From Leptoclinus maculatus (Eukaryota > Chordata > Actinopteri > Perciformes > Stichaeidae), in the NCBI GenBank assembly GCA_032191485.1, contig JAVDOI010000120.1:176501-240500 (forward strand): a stretch of 64,000 bases of DNA, in the 5' to 3' direction. Below the pieces are notes generated by a model. That model was not told where the DNA came from. It worked only from the letters and a program-made list of their open reading frames with translations, and did no database searches. Shown here piece after piece: positions 10,101-21,291 of the stretch (its first letter is position 1; each line of letters opens with the position of its first letter). The translations under genes and the position numbers were made by a program.

Positions 10101-13100
10101 CTGCTGACGAACCTCATCAGGGGGAAACTGCTTCCCTCTGCTCGCCTCTGGATAACCACACGACCTGCAGCAGCCAATCAGATCCATCGTGATTTTGTTG
10201 GCATGGTGACAGAGGTCAGAGGGTTCACTGACCCACAGAAGGAGGAGTACTTCAGGAAGAGATTCAGAGATGAGGAGCAGGCCAGCAGGATCATCTCCCA
10301 CATCAAGACCTCACGAAGCCTCCACATCATGTGCCACATCCCAGTCTTCTGCTGGATCACTGCTACAGTTCTGGAGGATGTGATGAAGACCAGAGATGGA
10401 GGAGAGCTGCCCAAGACCCTGACTGAGATGTATGTAGAGTTCTTGGTGTTTCAGATTTATCAGACAGAAGAGAAGTATGACCAAAAAGAGTTCAATCAGT
10501 ACATTACGTCATTAGCAAAACTGTCTTTTCACCAGCTAGAAAAGGGCAATCTGATCTTCTATGAGAAAGATCTCAAAGAGAGTGGCATTGATGTCATTGA
10601 AGCCTCAAAGTGCTCAGGAGTGTTCACAGAAATCTTCAAAGTGGAACGTGGGATGAAGAATAAAGACAAGATGTTTAGCTTTGTCCATCTCAGTGTTCAG
10701 GAGTTTCTGGCAGCGCTCTACGTAAGAATGGAAGTCGTTAACAGAAACAAGAATGTGATGTCGGAGCCGGGGCAAACTTTTGGCGATAAGGTGCGAATGG
10801 TTTTCAACAAAACATCTACAACAAAGGTCCACAGGTTTGCTATTGACAAGGCCTTGAAGAGTCCAAACGGACACCTGGACCTGTTCCTCCGATTCCTCCT
10901 GGGTCTCTCACTGGAGACCAATCAGACTCATCTAGAAGACCTCCTGAAAAAGAAAAGTAGCTCACAGAACAATCAGAAAACAGTTGAGTACATCAAGGAG
11001 AAGCTCAGAGAGAATCTGTCTCCAGAGAAAAGCATCAATCTGTTCCACTGTCTGAATGAACTGAATGATGGTTCTCTAGTGGAGGAGATCCAACAGTCCT
11101 TGAGTTCAGGACTTCTCTCCACAGATGAACTGTCTCCTGCTCAGTGGTCAGCTCTGGTCTTCATCTTACTGACATCAGAAAAAGATCTGGACGTGTTGGA
11201 CCTGAAGAAATACTCTGCTTCAGAGGGGGCTCTTCTGAGGCTGCTGCCAGTGGTCAAAGCCTCCAACAAAGCTCTGTAAGTACCCAGATAACTGCCTTTA
11301 ATAGCTTTGTCACATGAGTAGAGTAGTTCTCAACTAATGAAAGTCTTCTGTTGCCAGATTTAATAAACAAATTGATTAGTTAATCAATTGAAAAACATGA
11401 AAATTGTTTCTTCAGTTTCATTGCAACTCCACAGATTAATGCAGCTTTGAAATAAAAAAAATGTCACTTTGTTGTTCAATTAAGACTAAAAGTTATTGGG
11501 GATTGGGATCCATTAATTGCTGTTAGATTCAGCCCTGTCTTCTAAAAATTACGTTCCGCCAAAACTAAAATGCATTCTCAATTACATTTGACTAGAAACG
11601 TATTTTCTCCCTGATTACGTTTGTGTTTGATGTATTACAAATACTTTTCTCATCAACATTTCTTTGCCGTACTCTATTCTTTATTATTTTTCTGTGATCT
11701 GCCTCGCCTCTAGCCCCGCCACCCACGAGTTGTTGCCCCGCGGCCTGTTCCGAGGGCTGACGGACCTGACGACGGGGTGTTCTGGTGGAACCCTAACTTC
11801 CACCAGAAAGCCACGTCCCAACCCAAACCTAACCCTTAAGAGAGTCACGGTTACTCCCGGATTTTACCCGCGGGCCTTTGTGGAGGTATTGTAGCCGCGT
11901 AATGTTCCTCGTTGCTCAGCCTGGATGAGCGTGTTTCTGCCGGAGACAGGCGGCGTGTTTTGGTGGTATCTCGGCCGACAATTCGGCGTTGTTTCCGGGG
12001 GTGGATGAGCGAGTGTTGCGGTAGTATTCTGACCGCGTAATCGAACTTAATGCTCGACTTCAAATCAGTGCGAAGTAGAGGCGGTGGTGGAGAGGGAAAA
12101 AAAGGTTAAAGTGTTAAAATGTTGATTAGAAACGTATTTGAAATACGTCAAACACAAACGTAATCAGGGAGAAAAGGGAGAAAATAAGTTTCTAGTCAAA
12201 CGTAATTGAGAATGCATTTTAGTTTTGGGGGAACGTAATTTTTACGAGACAGATTCCAGTAATACACATGATAAAAGGTAAAAATCTTCTCGGCACCTGA
12301 GACTCTTTTTCGATTGTTCAATTTATAAACTCAGAAATGTTGTATTTTAAATTGAAGACAAAAATAAACAGTATTGTGTTTGTCTTCATCACTAACTGTC
12401 CTTCAGGCTGAGTAGCTGTAATCTGTCAGAGAGAAGCTGTGAAGCTCTGTCATCAGTCCTCAGCTCCCAGTCCTCTAGTCTGAGAGAGCTGGACCTGAGT
12501 AACAACGACCTGCGGGATTCAGGAATCAAGCTGTTGTCTGCTGGACAGGATAGTTCACCCTGGAAACTGGAAACCCTCAGGTCAGGTTTAACAAACCTAT
12601 GAATGGTGAACCAGAACTTTCAAATGGTGTATTGTCATTTGTCTTCACTCAGTTTACCACTTTTAATTTACGACAGTACTGCCTATATAAATATAAGTGT
12701 AAGTTATATAAAATGTAGATAGAAATGTTTTCACACATGTGATGTACATATTTTAGGCTGAGTGGCTGTAATCTGTCAGAGAAAAGCTGTAAAACTCTGT
12801 CATCAGTCTTCAGCTCCCAGTGCTCTAGTCTGAGAGAGCTGGAGCTGAGTAACAACGACCTGCAGGATTCAGGAGTCATGCTGTTGTCTGCTGGACAGGA
12901 TAGTTCACCCTGGAAACTGGAAACCCTCAGGTCAGGTTTAACAAACCTATAAATGGTGAACCAGAACTTTCATATGGTGTATTGTCATTTGTCTTCACTT
13001 AGTTTACCACTTTTAATTTACGACAGTACTGCCTATATAAATATAAGTGTAAGTTATATCAAATGTAGATAGAAATGTTTTCACACATGTGATGTACATA

Positions 13101-16100
13101 TTTTAGGTTGAGTGGCTGTAATCTGTCAGAGAGAAGCTGTGAAACTCTGACATCAGTACTCAGCTCCCAGTCCTCTAGTCTGAGAGAGCTGGACCTGAGT
13201 AACAACGACCTGCAGGATTCAGGATTGAAACTGCTGTCTGCTGGACTGGAGAGCCAATACTGTCAACTACAGATTCTCAGGTCAGGATTCGTCTTCTGTT
13301 TAACTGATAACCATTTAAATGTTGCTTAATATATATGTGGTCTTAAAATATACTCAAGTTGGAGACAACTACACTCGTTACAGTTATGAAACATTAGCGA
13401 GTAAAAAGCAGATACTTTATCAATCTGTTCAACAAGCAAGATCATGTAAGCCAGGAGGACAAAGGACAGGAGGACAGAAGGATGGAGGACAGGTGGACAG
13501 AGGACGGGAACAGCGGACAGGAAGAATGACTGATACTGACTGATGTCTGTGTTCTTCATTCTTTATAAACTTCACTCAAATTATGTTTATTTTATTGACA
13601 CGTTACTTTTGTTTCCAGTGAGATATTATTGACTTGATATTGTGACTTTGTTGTTGTAAACATAACTGTTGCTGCTCTATAAACAATATTTAAGAAAAAT
13701 AACAGAATATTGATAGAGTAGCTCCTAGTAGTAATAAAATCTCTACCTGAAGACCACCGTAGTTCTCTACACACTTGGAAAGGGAGGAGTGAGCTGAGGG
13801 AATTTAGTTGGTTGCAACCTGCAGCTCACTACTAGATGTCACTAAATCTTACACACTGTTCCTGTAATATTAAAGGTACAACGTGACTGAAAGAGTAGAT
13901 GAAAGTTAATGTTATATAATTGTTTGTCTCCAGCCTGTCAGGCTGTCTGGTCACAGAGGAAGGCTGTTCTTCTCTGGCTTCAGCTCTGAGATCCAACCCC
14001 TCCCATCATCTGAGAGAGCTGGACCTGAGCTACAATCATCCAGGAGTCTCAGGAGTGAAGCTGCTGTCTGCTGGACTGGAGGATCCACACTGGAGACTGG
14101 ACACTCTCAGGTATGAAGACACAACAAGAGCTCACAGTCTGTTGGTTCACAGTCTGATAATAGTGAAGACAATAGCTGATGTTCTGAGAGTCCCTGTCCC
14201 CACTGAGACGGACCTCCTCACTAACGTCAGACCAGGATCAGACCAGTGTTGGTTATTTATTGATCATTCTTTTTGACAAATATGGTGTCAAAGTGTTTAT
14301 AGAACATTTTACAAACTTCTCAGGAGGTTCAAAGTTTGTTCTTTACCTTGAAAACAGCAGTTGACAAAGTAATGTCAGCTCAGGGTCCATTTAGTATCTA
14401 TTCTGGAGCTCTCCATTACATTCAGCCAATCCATGGATTCTTTACATTTGTTTGTTAACCTTCTGGGCCCGAGCAACGACCAATTGGTCGTTCAGTGGGC
14501 CGAACAGAACCGAGCCGGTACCGAAGAAAGCTATTTTCGGTAGCAAATATAATATTTCCACAACCATGTAGCATAACGTTTGAACGAAGAATTTCTCATG
14601 AACCGAAGCATGTGTAACACTTTACACACTCAAAACACAATAAAACACGATCTACGACAACATTCCTAGCCTCGTGCTAAATATCGTCACTTTTTCGCAT
14701 TCATTTGGCCGAGACACACACCCGAAATAGCCCCTCAAAAGACGCGAATCAACCGGACAGCCTAATGCTATGTAGTTAGCAGCCGTAGCATTCAAGCACG
14801 CTTCGAACCTACAAGTCCAATTCCCTCTCTGCGAAACCCTTCAAAGTTGACCGGGGGGACAGCAGCCCCCAGCAACGATAACTCAGTCAAATAATTATGG
14901 GATAGTACTCACAGTTTTGAAGCAAAATCATCAAACAGTGTCCTTATACTCCTATTTGACCGCTGAAACGGCTCCTAGTGTCCATTTCCCTTGTAAAAAA
15001 CGTTGTGAAACAAAGGAAGGGGGGTCACACACGCGGGGGGACAAGTTTGCAGCGAGGCACTCTCGGCTGTTTACGCGCCGGCTCTTCGGCTTAGATCGGA
15101 TTTTTTCACTAAACACTTCCTGGTAAATCTGTTAACGCCATTCGATTGGCCACATCCAGCCACGTGCACAGAGCGAAAAAAAAAGAAAATCGACCAACCA
15201 GGGCTCTACAACGGCCCAATACACACCAGCTATTGCGCAATCCTCCCGTAGCTCGCCGGCCTGGAGAGCTTTGGTGACGGTTCCAGCTCTCCAAAATGAT
15301 TTCTAACTGCTGTATGTGATAGATTGTGGATGTAGAAGGATAAAGGAAGTTAAATATATAGTTATTTAGCTTCTATAAGTACAATGGAACAGCTGGAGAG
15401 GCTGTTTCTCACATGACGACCTCTCGTGACCTCTCGTACACGTTTATGTCTCTTGCTCTGGCCTACTTCACTCTATTCACTCCAATTCTTTTGTGGGTGA
15501 CTACTGCCATCATTTGCTATGATGGTGGGTGGGTTTTAGGCATTCCTCTGCCTAATTTAATATAGTATTATGAATAATAGTGCTTTCTCAAATACGAATT
15601 TGACATAGGGCTGTGTTCCATCTTCAGCAGCCATTAACCAGTAACTTATAGAACCTATTTACTCAAATCATATGAGCAAACCCTTCTTAGTGTTAATACA
15701 TCTTTGCAATGGTTCACATAGACCTTGTAGTTGGAGTGTTGGGCCCTTTGAGTATGTGTACAATATTTTCGAAAATTAGTCCAAAAATCGTCTAGGGCCC
15801 AAATAGTTAAAACTAATGTCCATAAAATGTCTGAACAAGTCTTATTTTTAATTATGAAATATTGTACATTTAGAAATGATTTAACGTTAAATATTCAAGT
15901 ATCAAATAATAATAATACATTGTACATAGTAACAATATTAATAATAATGGGCTCCTAATATTTTAACTACTACTAGTAAGATAAGACAAGAACAAATCAG
16001 ATAGAACTTTATTCATCCTGAAGGAAATTCTTGTGCCAGAGTTTCATTAAATATTACAACAGAAGAATAAAAAACTATAGAATAAGAATATAAACATATT

Positions 16101-17782
16101 TGATCAATAGAATAACAATTATTAAGCGTAAAATAAGTAAAACTGACACCAGTTAAAAATAGAACAGAATAGCAATAAGAGTAAATAAATAAAGTAAAAA
16201 AATCAACTAAAATAGAAAAAGTAAACAACAAGAAGAAAAGATGAAATACAAGAGTAAAATATGAAGTGTATAAGAAGTGATACGAACACCAGAGACTCAT
16301 GGAAACTAACATACAGAATGATATTGTAAAAGTAGTAGAAAGTTATGTTGCACATAGATTCATGAAAATAATATTGTACATGAAATGTAAATTAATCATT
16401 GCACGATGTTGAAGAAATAAATATTTGCCATGATGAGGTTATTATTGTTGTAAGTGTGCGATGGTTCAGCTGTCCTTAATGTAGAATAGGGAGGAGTTCT
16501 GCAGTTTGATGGCCACAGGTAGAAAAGACTTCCTGTGGCGTTCTGCGGTTCTCCTCGGTGGTCTCGGTCTATGGCCGAAGGGGCTCTGAAGTGACTTCAG
16601 TGGGACGTTCGGGGGCCGAGAGGCATCGTCCAGAACACTGAGTAGATTCCTCAGCATCCTCCTCTCTGAAACCTCCACCACAGAAGCAGCTTTCCTGATG
16701 AGCTTATTGAGTCTCTTAGCATCAGCTGCCTTCACCCTGCTGCTCCAGCACACTACAGAGGAGAAGATGACGCTGCTCAAGCTGATTTTAGCCCCTAAAG
16801 TCTGATCTTATGGGACACAAGCTGTTGCTCATTGTAAAGCTGAATCCAAGATACAAACCTTTCTGTTTAACACGGACTTGATCAGCTTTTGGTCTCCACT
16901 TTAAATTATATTTAATCAATTTTTTACAGTTTGTGTATAAAATGTGTTTCATAACTGCAGCTGTTTGTCTGAATGGAGGATCTGAGTGAAGGTTGATGAA
17001 GATCACTGATGATGATGAAGCTTCATTCTGACTCTGTTTCTTCCTCCAGGGTTGAACCTGCTGGAGATCAGTGGCTGAAACCTGGTCTGAGGAAGTGTGA
17101 GTGTTCACTTTGATTCATGAAGTCTCAAATAAACCCATCAGCTGTGTTTGATGATGAACTGCTGCTGTTTCATGTCTCGTTCTCTCCTTCAGATTCCTGT
17201 GAACTCACAATCGACACAAACACAGTGAACAGAAACATCAAACTGTCTGACAACAACAGGAAGGTGACATGTGTGGTGGAGGAGGTTCAGCCATATCCTG
17301 ATCATCCAGACAGGTTTTACTCCTGTCATCAGCTGCTGTGTAGAACTGGTCTGACTGGTCGCTGTTACTGGGAGGTCGAGTGGGGAGGAGGAGCTTCTAT
17401 ATCAGTGAGTTACAGAGGAATCAGAAGGAGAGGAGGCAGTGATGACTGTTGGTTTGGAAAGAACGATCAGTCCTGGAGTCTGGATTGCTTTCATGATGGC
17501 TACTATGTCCTTCACAATAACAGCAGAACACAACTCTCCTCCTCCTCCTCCTCCTCCTCCTCCTCCTTCTCCTCCTCCTCCTCTCGTAGAGTATCAGTGT
17601 ATGTGGACTGTCCTGCTGGCTCTCTGTCCTTCTACAGAGTCTCCTCTGACACACTGATCCACCTCCACACCTTCAACACCACATTCACTGAACCTCTTTA
17701 TCCTGGGTTTGGGGTCTGGTTCAGCTCTGGTTCCTCAGTGTCTCTGTGTTCTGTGGAGGAGGGAGAGTCTCCTCTTCTATAA
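6859..17782 (+). CDS. NLR immune sensor: PYD-linker-FISNA-NACHT-LRR-B30.2, 1230 aa
   Basis: Ten coding exons: 6859-7123, 7205-7384, 8506-8565, 9424-11275, 12407-12580, 12757-12930, 13107-13280, 13934-14110, 17050-17096 and 17193-17782. Phases agree and the sum is 3693 bases. In order the product has a pyrin domain, a low-complexity linker with a VNINI motif typical of fish PYD proteins, a FISNA domain (EIYTELYIT), a NACHT ATPase with Walker A GIAGIGKT and Walker B LLFVLDGLDE, four exon-encoded LRR modules (LRELDLSNND), a short VEPAG exon, and PRY-SPRY. This is the teleost-expanded NLR family (often named NLRP12-like or NLRC3-like). Probable role: cytosolic sensor that signals through the PYD. 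No frameshift or stop seen, so it looks intact. Oddities are two serine runs and near-identical LRR exons. The exact start is supported by an acceptor 25 bp upstream. An AATAAA lies at 17838. Confidence 0.9.
7405..7600. repeat. Harbinger-like MITE fragment in NLR intron 2
   Basis: Two copies of a GTGTTCACACCAA motif (about 7409 and 7525) with CG-rich sequence between and after them. This resembles fish PIF/Harbinger non-autonomous elements. No clean terminal repeats were resolved. Confidence 0.35.
9424..11275 (+). CDS. FISNA-NACHT exon of the NLR gene
   Basis: One large 1852-bp exon, the usual arrangement in fish NLRs. The FISNA region occupies roughly its first 75 residues. The NACHT core follows, with Walker A at about residue 105, Walker B at about 195, and the WITTRPAAA sensor motif near 250. 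Downstream it has winged-helix and NOD-associated segments (FSFVHLSVQEFLAALYV, typical of NLRs) and the start of the LRR region. The donor GTAAGT is at 11276; reading past it gives an immediate stop. Confidence 0.92.
11533..12257. mobile_element. Foldback DNA element with about 100-bp terminal inverted repeats
   Basis: Bases about 11536-11637 are the reverse complement of about 12134-12251, with a few mismatches and a short insertion (motifs ACTAAAATGCATTCTCAATT and CTGATTACGTTTGTGTTTG). The 500-bp interior is CG-richer than the intron and codes for nothing recognisable. The flanks AGATTCAG and AGATTCCAG may be an 8-9 bp target duplication. Non-autonomous; superfamily not assigned. Confidence 0.75.
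12407..13280 (+). CDS. Three tandem 174-bp LRR exons of the NLR gene
   Basis: Exons 12407-12580, 12757-12930 and 13107-13280 start exactly 350 bp apart. Each is in phase 2 and encodes 58 residues with LxLSSCNLS- and LRELDLSNNDL-type repeats. The first two intervening introns (both 176 bp) are almost identical to each other, so exon and intron duplicated together. They extend the ligand-facing LRR array. Confidence 0.9.
13775..13870 (-). repeat. MITE fragment, same family as 54366-54683
   Basis: Contains the reverse complement of the motifs seen at 54366-54683: TTGCAACCTGCAG, ACTAGATGTCACTAAAT and CTTACACACT. Only one end is present. It lies in the NLR intron between LRR exons. Confidence 0.6.
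14455..15810. mobile_element. TTAA-flanked DNA transposon, probably non-autonomous piggyBac-like
   Basis: Starts TTAACCTTCTGGGCCCGAG and ends with TAGGGCCCAAATAGTTAA, so imperfect terminal inverted repeats centred on GGGCCC abut TTAA on both sides. TTAA target duplication is the hallmark of piggyBac. The 1.35-kb interior has no transposase that I can read, and it is CG-richer than the host intron. It lies in the long intron before the last LRR-to-SPRY exons. Confidence 0.5.
15976..16790 (-). mobile_element. L2-type LINE 3' fragment in NLR intron
   Basis: On the minus strand, 16780 to about 16480 encodes a C-terminal reverse-transcriptase tail (RLNKLIRKAASVVEV, SERRMLRNLLSVLDDAS, ERHRKSFLPVAIKLQNSS) typical of L2-clade elements in fish. 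An AT-rich tail follows, ending at about 15990 in a sequence whose reverse complement reads GATGAATAAAGTTCTATC. It is truncated at its 5' side and inactive. Confidence 0.75.
17193..17782 (+). CDS. PRY-SPRY (B30.2) exon of the NLR gene
   Basis: Terminal exon: PRY start (ELTIDTNTVNRNIKLSDNNR), then VTCVVEEVQPYPDHPDRF, then SPRY motifs GRCYWEVEW and VYVDCPAGSLSFYRVS and the closing LYPGFGVW. The protein ends ESPLL. B30.2 domains bind ligands through variable loops. Here one loop holds a run of about 17 serines encoded by TCC repeats (about 17537-17582), inserted just before the conserved VSVYVD strand. Confidence 0.92.
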
Positions 17783-19190
17783 AAACTCACACTGCTGACG
17801 ATCAGATTCAGATCAATATAACAAAATATAATCAACAAATAAATCACTTTTATATATTATTATGGAGAAAACAATCAACCTTTCTTGATCCCTCGGTGAA
17901 ACTCAGAAATTAATACTTTAGTACTTTTACTTTAATTGTGAATGCAGGACTTTCAGGTTTTACTACTTTAACTTAAAGAGCCGTTGTCGACTTTTGGATG
18001 AATGAACATAATATTAATAAGTATCTTTTCATCATCACTTGAAGATAAGAATCGTTGTGTTTCGTTCCCTTAGAATGAGCAAAAGTGATGATTGTGTAAT
18101 TGATGAAAATACTAGAAATCTTTGTGTTTCATGAACTTCAGGTTGGGCTCTGATGTTTCCGTTTTCATCACTTTGTTCACTCGAGAGGACAAAATCATTC
18201 CAAAGACGTCCTCATGAAGCTGAATTCAGCCTTTGTAGAATCAAGAGTGCGTTCTCCCTCCACTGGGACAAGAGTAGGAATATGTTTTCATTCAGCTTTA
18301 AAGCTCAATTATGGAGTTGAGCTTCACTTTACTGTCACATTTTCTTTTCTTAGTAAAAACAAGTAGATTCTATTGTTTCAGATAAAATCAGGTTCCACAC
18401 ATTTATGCAAATAGATAATCAAAAATATGTAACTTTAGACAAATGTACAAATCATCTTACTTTGTAGAAATGTGATTCCAGTTCATCTAAATGGGATGTG
18501 AAATATAAAGCAGTGACATATTGAACCAGAATCAGGTGATTGTTTTACTGAATATTTGACTGATATACTGAGCTACATCTTTTATTCTTATTGTTCTGAC
18601 TGAAAGTTGACCTTCAGAAACACAAACAGCTTCAACACTTGACTACGAGGTTAAAGAGTGAAATGTGAGGTTTGATTTAGGTCCAGGTCAGATTAACAGG
18701 ATCCTTTTTAAACAGAGACCACCAATGAGGACTGAAAGGAACCACAACAACAGTTAACATGAAACAAGTCATGTGTAATATGTGTTTGTACAATACAATA
18801 CTGTCAACATATAAATAAAATGAATTAATGTAAATATCTGACACAATCCTTGTTCTGTTTCTTTGAGACTACTGTGTAAAAAAATTCCGTTAAGGCTTTT
18901 ATTGTGGTTGTTTCCTGTGTTTTATTTTGAAAGGAACCTGGTCTCAGGTGGTAAGCGTAACTTGACAGAAACACACAAGCGGTAGTAGAGCTTCTGGTAT
19001 TTAATGTGGAGTTAAAAAGTAGTGAATGTAAGGCAGAGGCATTGATTTTGCTGAAAAGTCAAACTCGTCCGATTTGCTTGAAACTCGGTACACTCAGAGG
19101 GCTGTTCCCAGGAATGCCCCCTCGTAAGTGTCAGCCTCCTAGCCCAAAGCACATTGGAGATATTGTTTGGGAGAGATGGGAAAATTAATG
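17783..19190. other. 3' flank of the NLR gene, no gene seen
   Basis: AT-rich sequence with an AATAAA at 17838-17843, the probable NLR cleavage signal, and no coding pattern. Confidence 0.6.
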
Positions 19191-19790
19191 CCATTTCGGT
19201 TGGGATTATTGGACAAAATGGTCAGCCCATACACATGTATTTGAAATGACACTTTTTGAGTGATAAGGAAACTATCATTTGACCTAGAAAATCTCCACAA
19301 CCCTTTGGGCTAAGAAGCTGACATTTGGACTGTAATACCCATAGATTCAATGGTGAGAATAGCAAAGGGAAATCCCTTACCCTTTTTTCATAGTCATTTA
19401 TGGCATTTTTACTTTATTTGGCCTAGAAATCCCTAGAAAACAATGGGCTAGCGAGCTGAAATTTTGACTATAATTCCCCCTTTTCCCATAGATGAAATGT
19501 TGTGAATATCAATGGGAAATTCCTTACACTTTTTCCATAGTCGTTTATGGCATTTTGCTTTTATTTGGCCTAGAAATCCATAGAAAACAATGGGCTAGGA
19601 AGCAGACATGTTGACTGTAATTCCCCCTTTTCCCATAGATTAAATGGTGTGAATGGCAATGGGAAATTCTGTACACTTTTTGCATTGTAATGTATGTCAT
19701 TTTGCCTTTTTTTGACCTAGTAAATCTCCACAACCATTTGGACTAGGAAGCTGACATTTGGACTGTACCATCATCTTAATGTTACCACTC
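19190..19790. repeat. Degenerate tandem array with 147-bp period
   Basis: The phrase CCCATAGAT recurs at 19338, 19485 and 19632, exactly 147 bp apart. The shared neighbouring phrases are GGCCTAGAAATC, AACAATGGGCTAG, TGACTATAATTCCCCCTTTT and GGGAAATTC. More diverged partial units lie on both sides, giving about four units. It does not code for protein. Confidence 0.8.
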
Positions 19791-19794
19791 CTGT

Positions 19795-19994
19795 AAAATG
19801 TGCTTCAATCTCCTATCCAAGGCATACTTATATTGTATATAGCTGTTAAATGTCCTTGTTTTTTCTTATATTTCTCTTGTTTATTGTATATATTTCATAT
19901 GTGTGTGTGTATGTACGATTAGAATAATGTGTAACCGGAGTCAAATTCCATGTAAGCGCACGCATACATGGCCAATAAAGCTGATTCTGATTAA
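19795..19994 (+). mobile_element. LINE 3' end (L2-type tail)
   Basis: Ends with TGTAACCGGAGTCAAATTCC, then a GCACGCATACATGGCCAATAAAGCTGATTCTGATT-like tail (19955-19990), the standard 3' terminus of fish L2 elements. No coding part is left. Confidence 0.7.
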
Positions 19995-21092
19995 GAATCA
20001 CTGTAAGTGCTACTGGCATTGAGTAATAGATGTAACACACTGAAGTAGAAGGTTTTTATTTCCGCCTGAATATTTTTTTTGCTGCAGATGACTATAGCTG
20101 TGACTTATTAGCTGGAAAACACAATGTGACCACAACATGAAGCCTTACCTAGTCCAGGTTCAAAGTTGACAACAATACCACAACAAATGAATATTTTACA
20201 GATGTTTTACTAAGAGTATGTCTGGGAACTGACATTTGGGGAGCCACAGTAACCATGGTTACTTACCTAGACTGTGTATATAAGTATACTAATAATTCAA
20301 TCTAAAGTTCATTCATGTTTAACAACGGTTATCTATACGTTTTTGTATACTTACTTTCACAATTTTTAAACAAATTCTCTAACACCAGACTTTACTTACT
20401 GCACGGACACAAGGGCCTGACTCGCGGTGTCAAAAGTGACTTCCACAATCTGTCTGTAAATCCATCCCCTAAATCTGCATATCATTGTTTTCGTAATTTC
20501 ATTGGCTATACGAAGCGTGAGTCATCAGAACGATCGGTCGGATTGGCTCGAGATTGAGACGAAAGAAGAGAGGCGGGTACTATCGTTCAACCCGGACTCT
20601 GGTTGGCTATTGTAGGCTCTGGAGAGGATATGGAAGCTCCTATTGGGTCAAATTAGGTGTCATTCGAAAGCTCAGAGTGCAGCCGCCATGTTGAGATCCA
20701 GACAGCGGCTCTGTTTACATGCAAACTGAAGTTACGTTAGAAAATAGATCGCTAGTTAGCATAACTGCCGGCTAATTTGAAATGATGCAACAGCAGTCCG
20801 TGGGTGTTTATGGACGTAATAATGTGTTTTGGAGTAAATCTTTTACTGGATTGGATTGTGTGGACCTTTGGCAATCTAACAAGATCGTTTTTGTCCGACT
20901 TTTATGCATGGGGGAAATACTATGAAGCATAATTGGTGAATAGCGTCGATATTTCAAGTGCTTGTTTGGGTGTTGGTGGTCTGACAGAGACGTTGAGTGT
21001 ATCTGCTGTTGTGATTGTGTCTTGAAATGGGTTCCATCAATCGAATTACAAGAATCTTAGCTTTCTAACGATATATCGCATTAGTACAGAAC
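19995..21092. mobile_element. Dispersed 1.1-kb element, copy A
   Basis: Aligns along its whole length with 42141-43227 (copy B), with scattered substitutions and small indels. Shared landmarks are ATCACTGTAAGT at the left, GCCTTACCTAGTCCA, CAGAACGATCGGT, TTGGCTATTGTAGGCT and CAGCAGTC. No transposase is readable in either copy, so it is non-autonomous. The right end is ragged where it meets the GC-rich island at 21119. Confidence 0.7.
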
Positions 21093-21118
21093 CACATGTA
21101 GTCAAACTAAATATTCAG

Positions 21119-21291
21119 TCGCGAGCCTCCCCCGCGGGTCCGAGCTCGAGGCGCTGGTCCGGCGTCTCCGCGTGCAGCAGGAGACCGTCGTGAACAGTCT
21201 GGAGAGCGGCCATCGGTACTCCTCCATCCCCGGTACCACGAACCTCCTCAGCACAACAACCCGCCGCCTGTGCGTCTCCACCGTCCGGTAA
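21119..21291 (+). CDS. Orphan GC-rich exon-like island, product unknown
   Basis: After an ATTCAG acceptor-like site the + strand has 56 open codons to a TAA at 21289, with strong GC at third positions unlike the AT-rich surroundings. The reading (RGSELEALVRRLRVQQETVV, then SLESGHRYSSIPG) looks like a charged, possibly coiled-coil C-terminus. I do not recognise the protein. No companion exons were found nearby. It could be a captured exon, a retained last exon of a lost gene, or a CpG-rich non-coding island. Confidence 0.3.
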
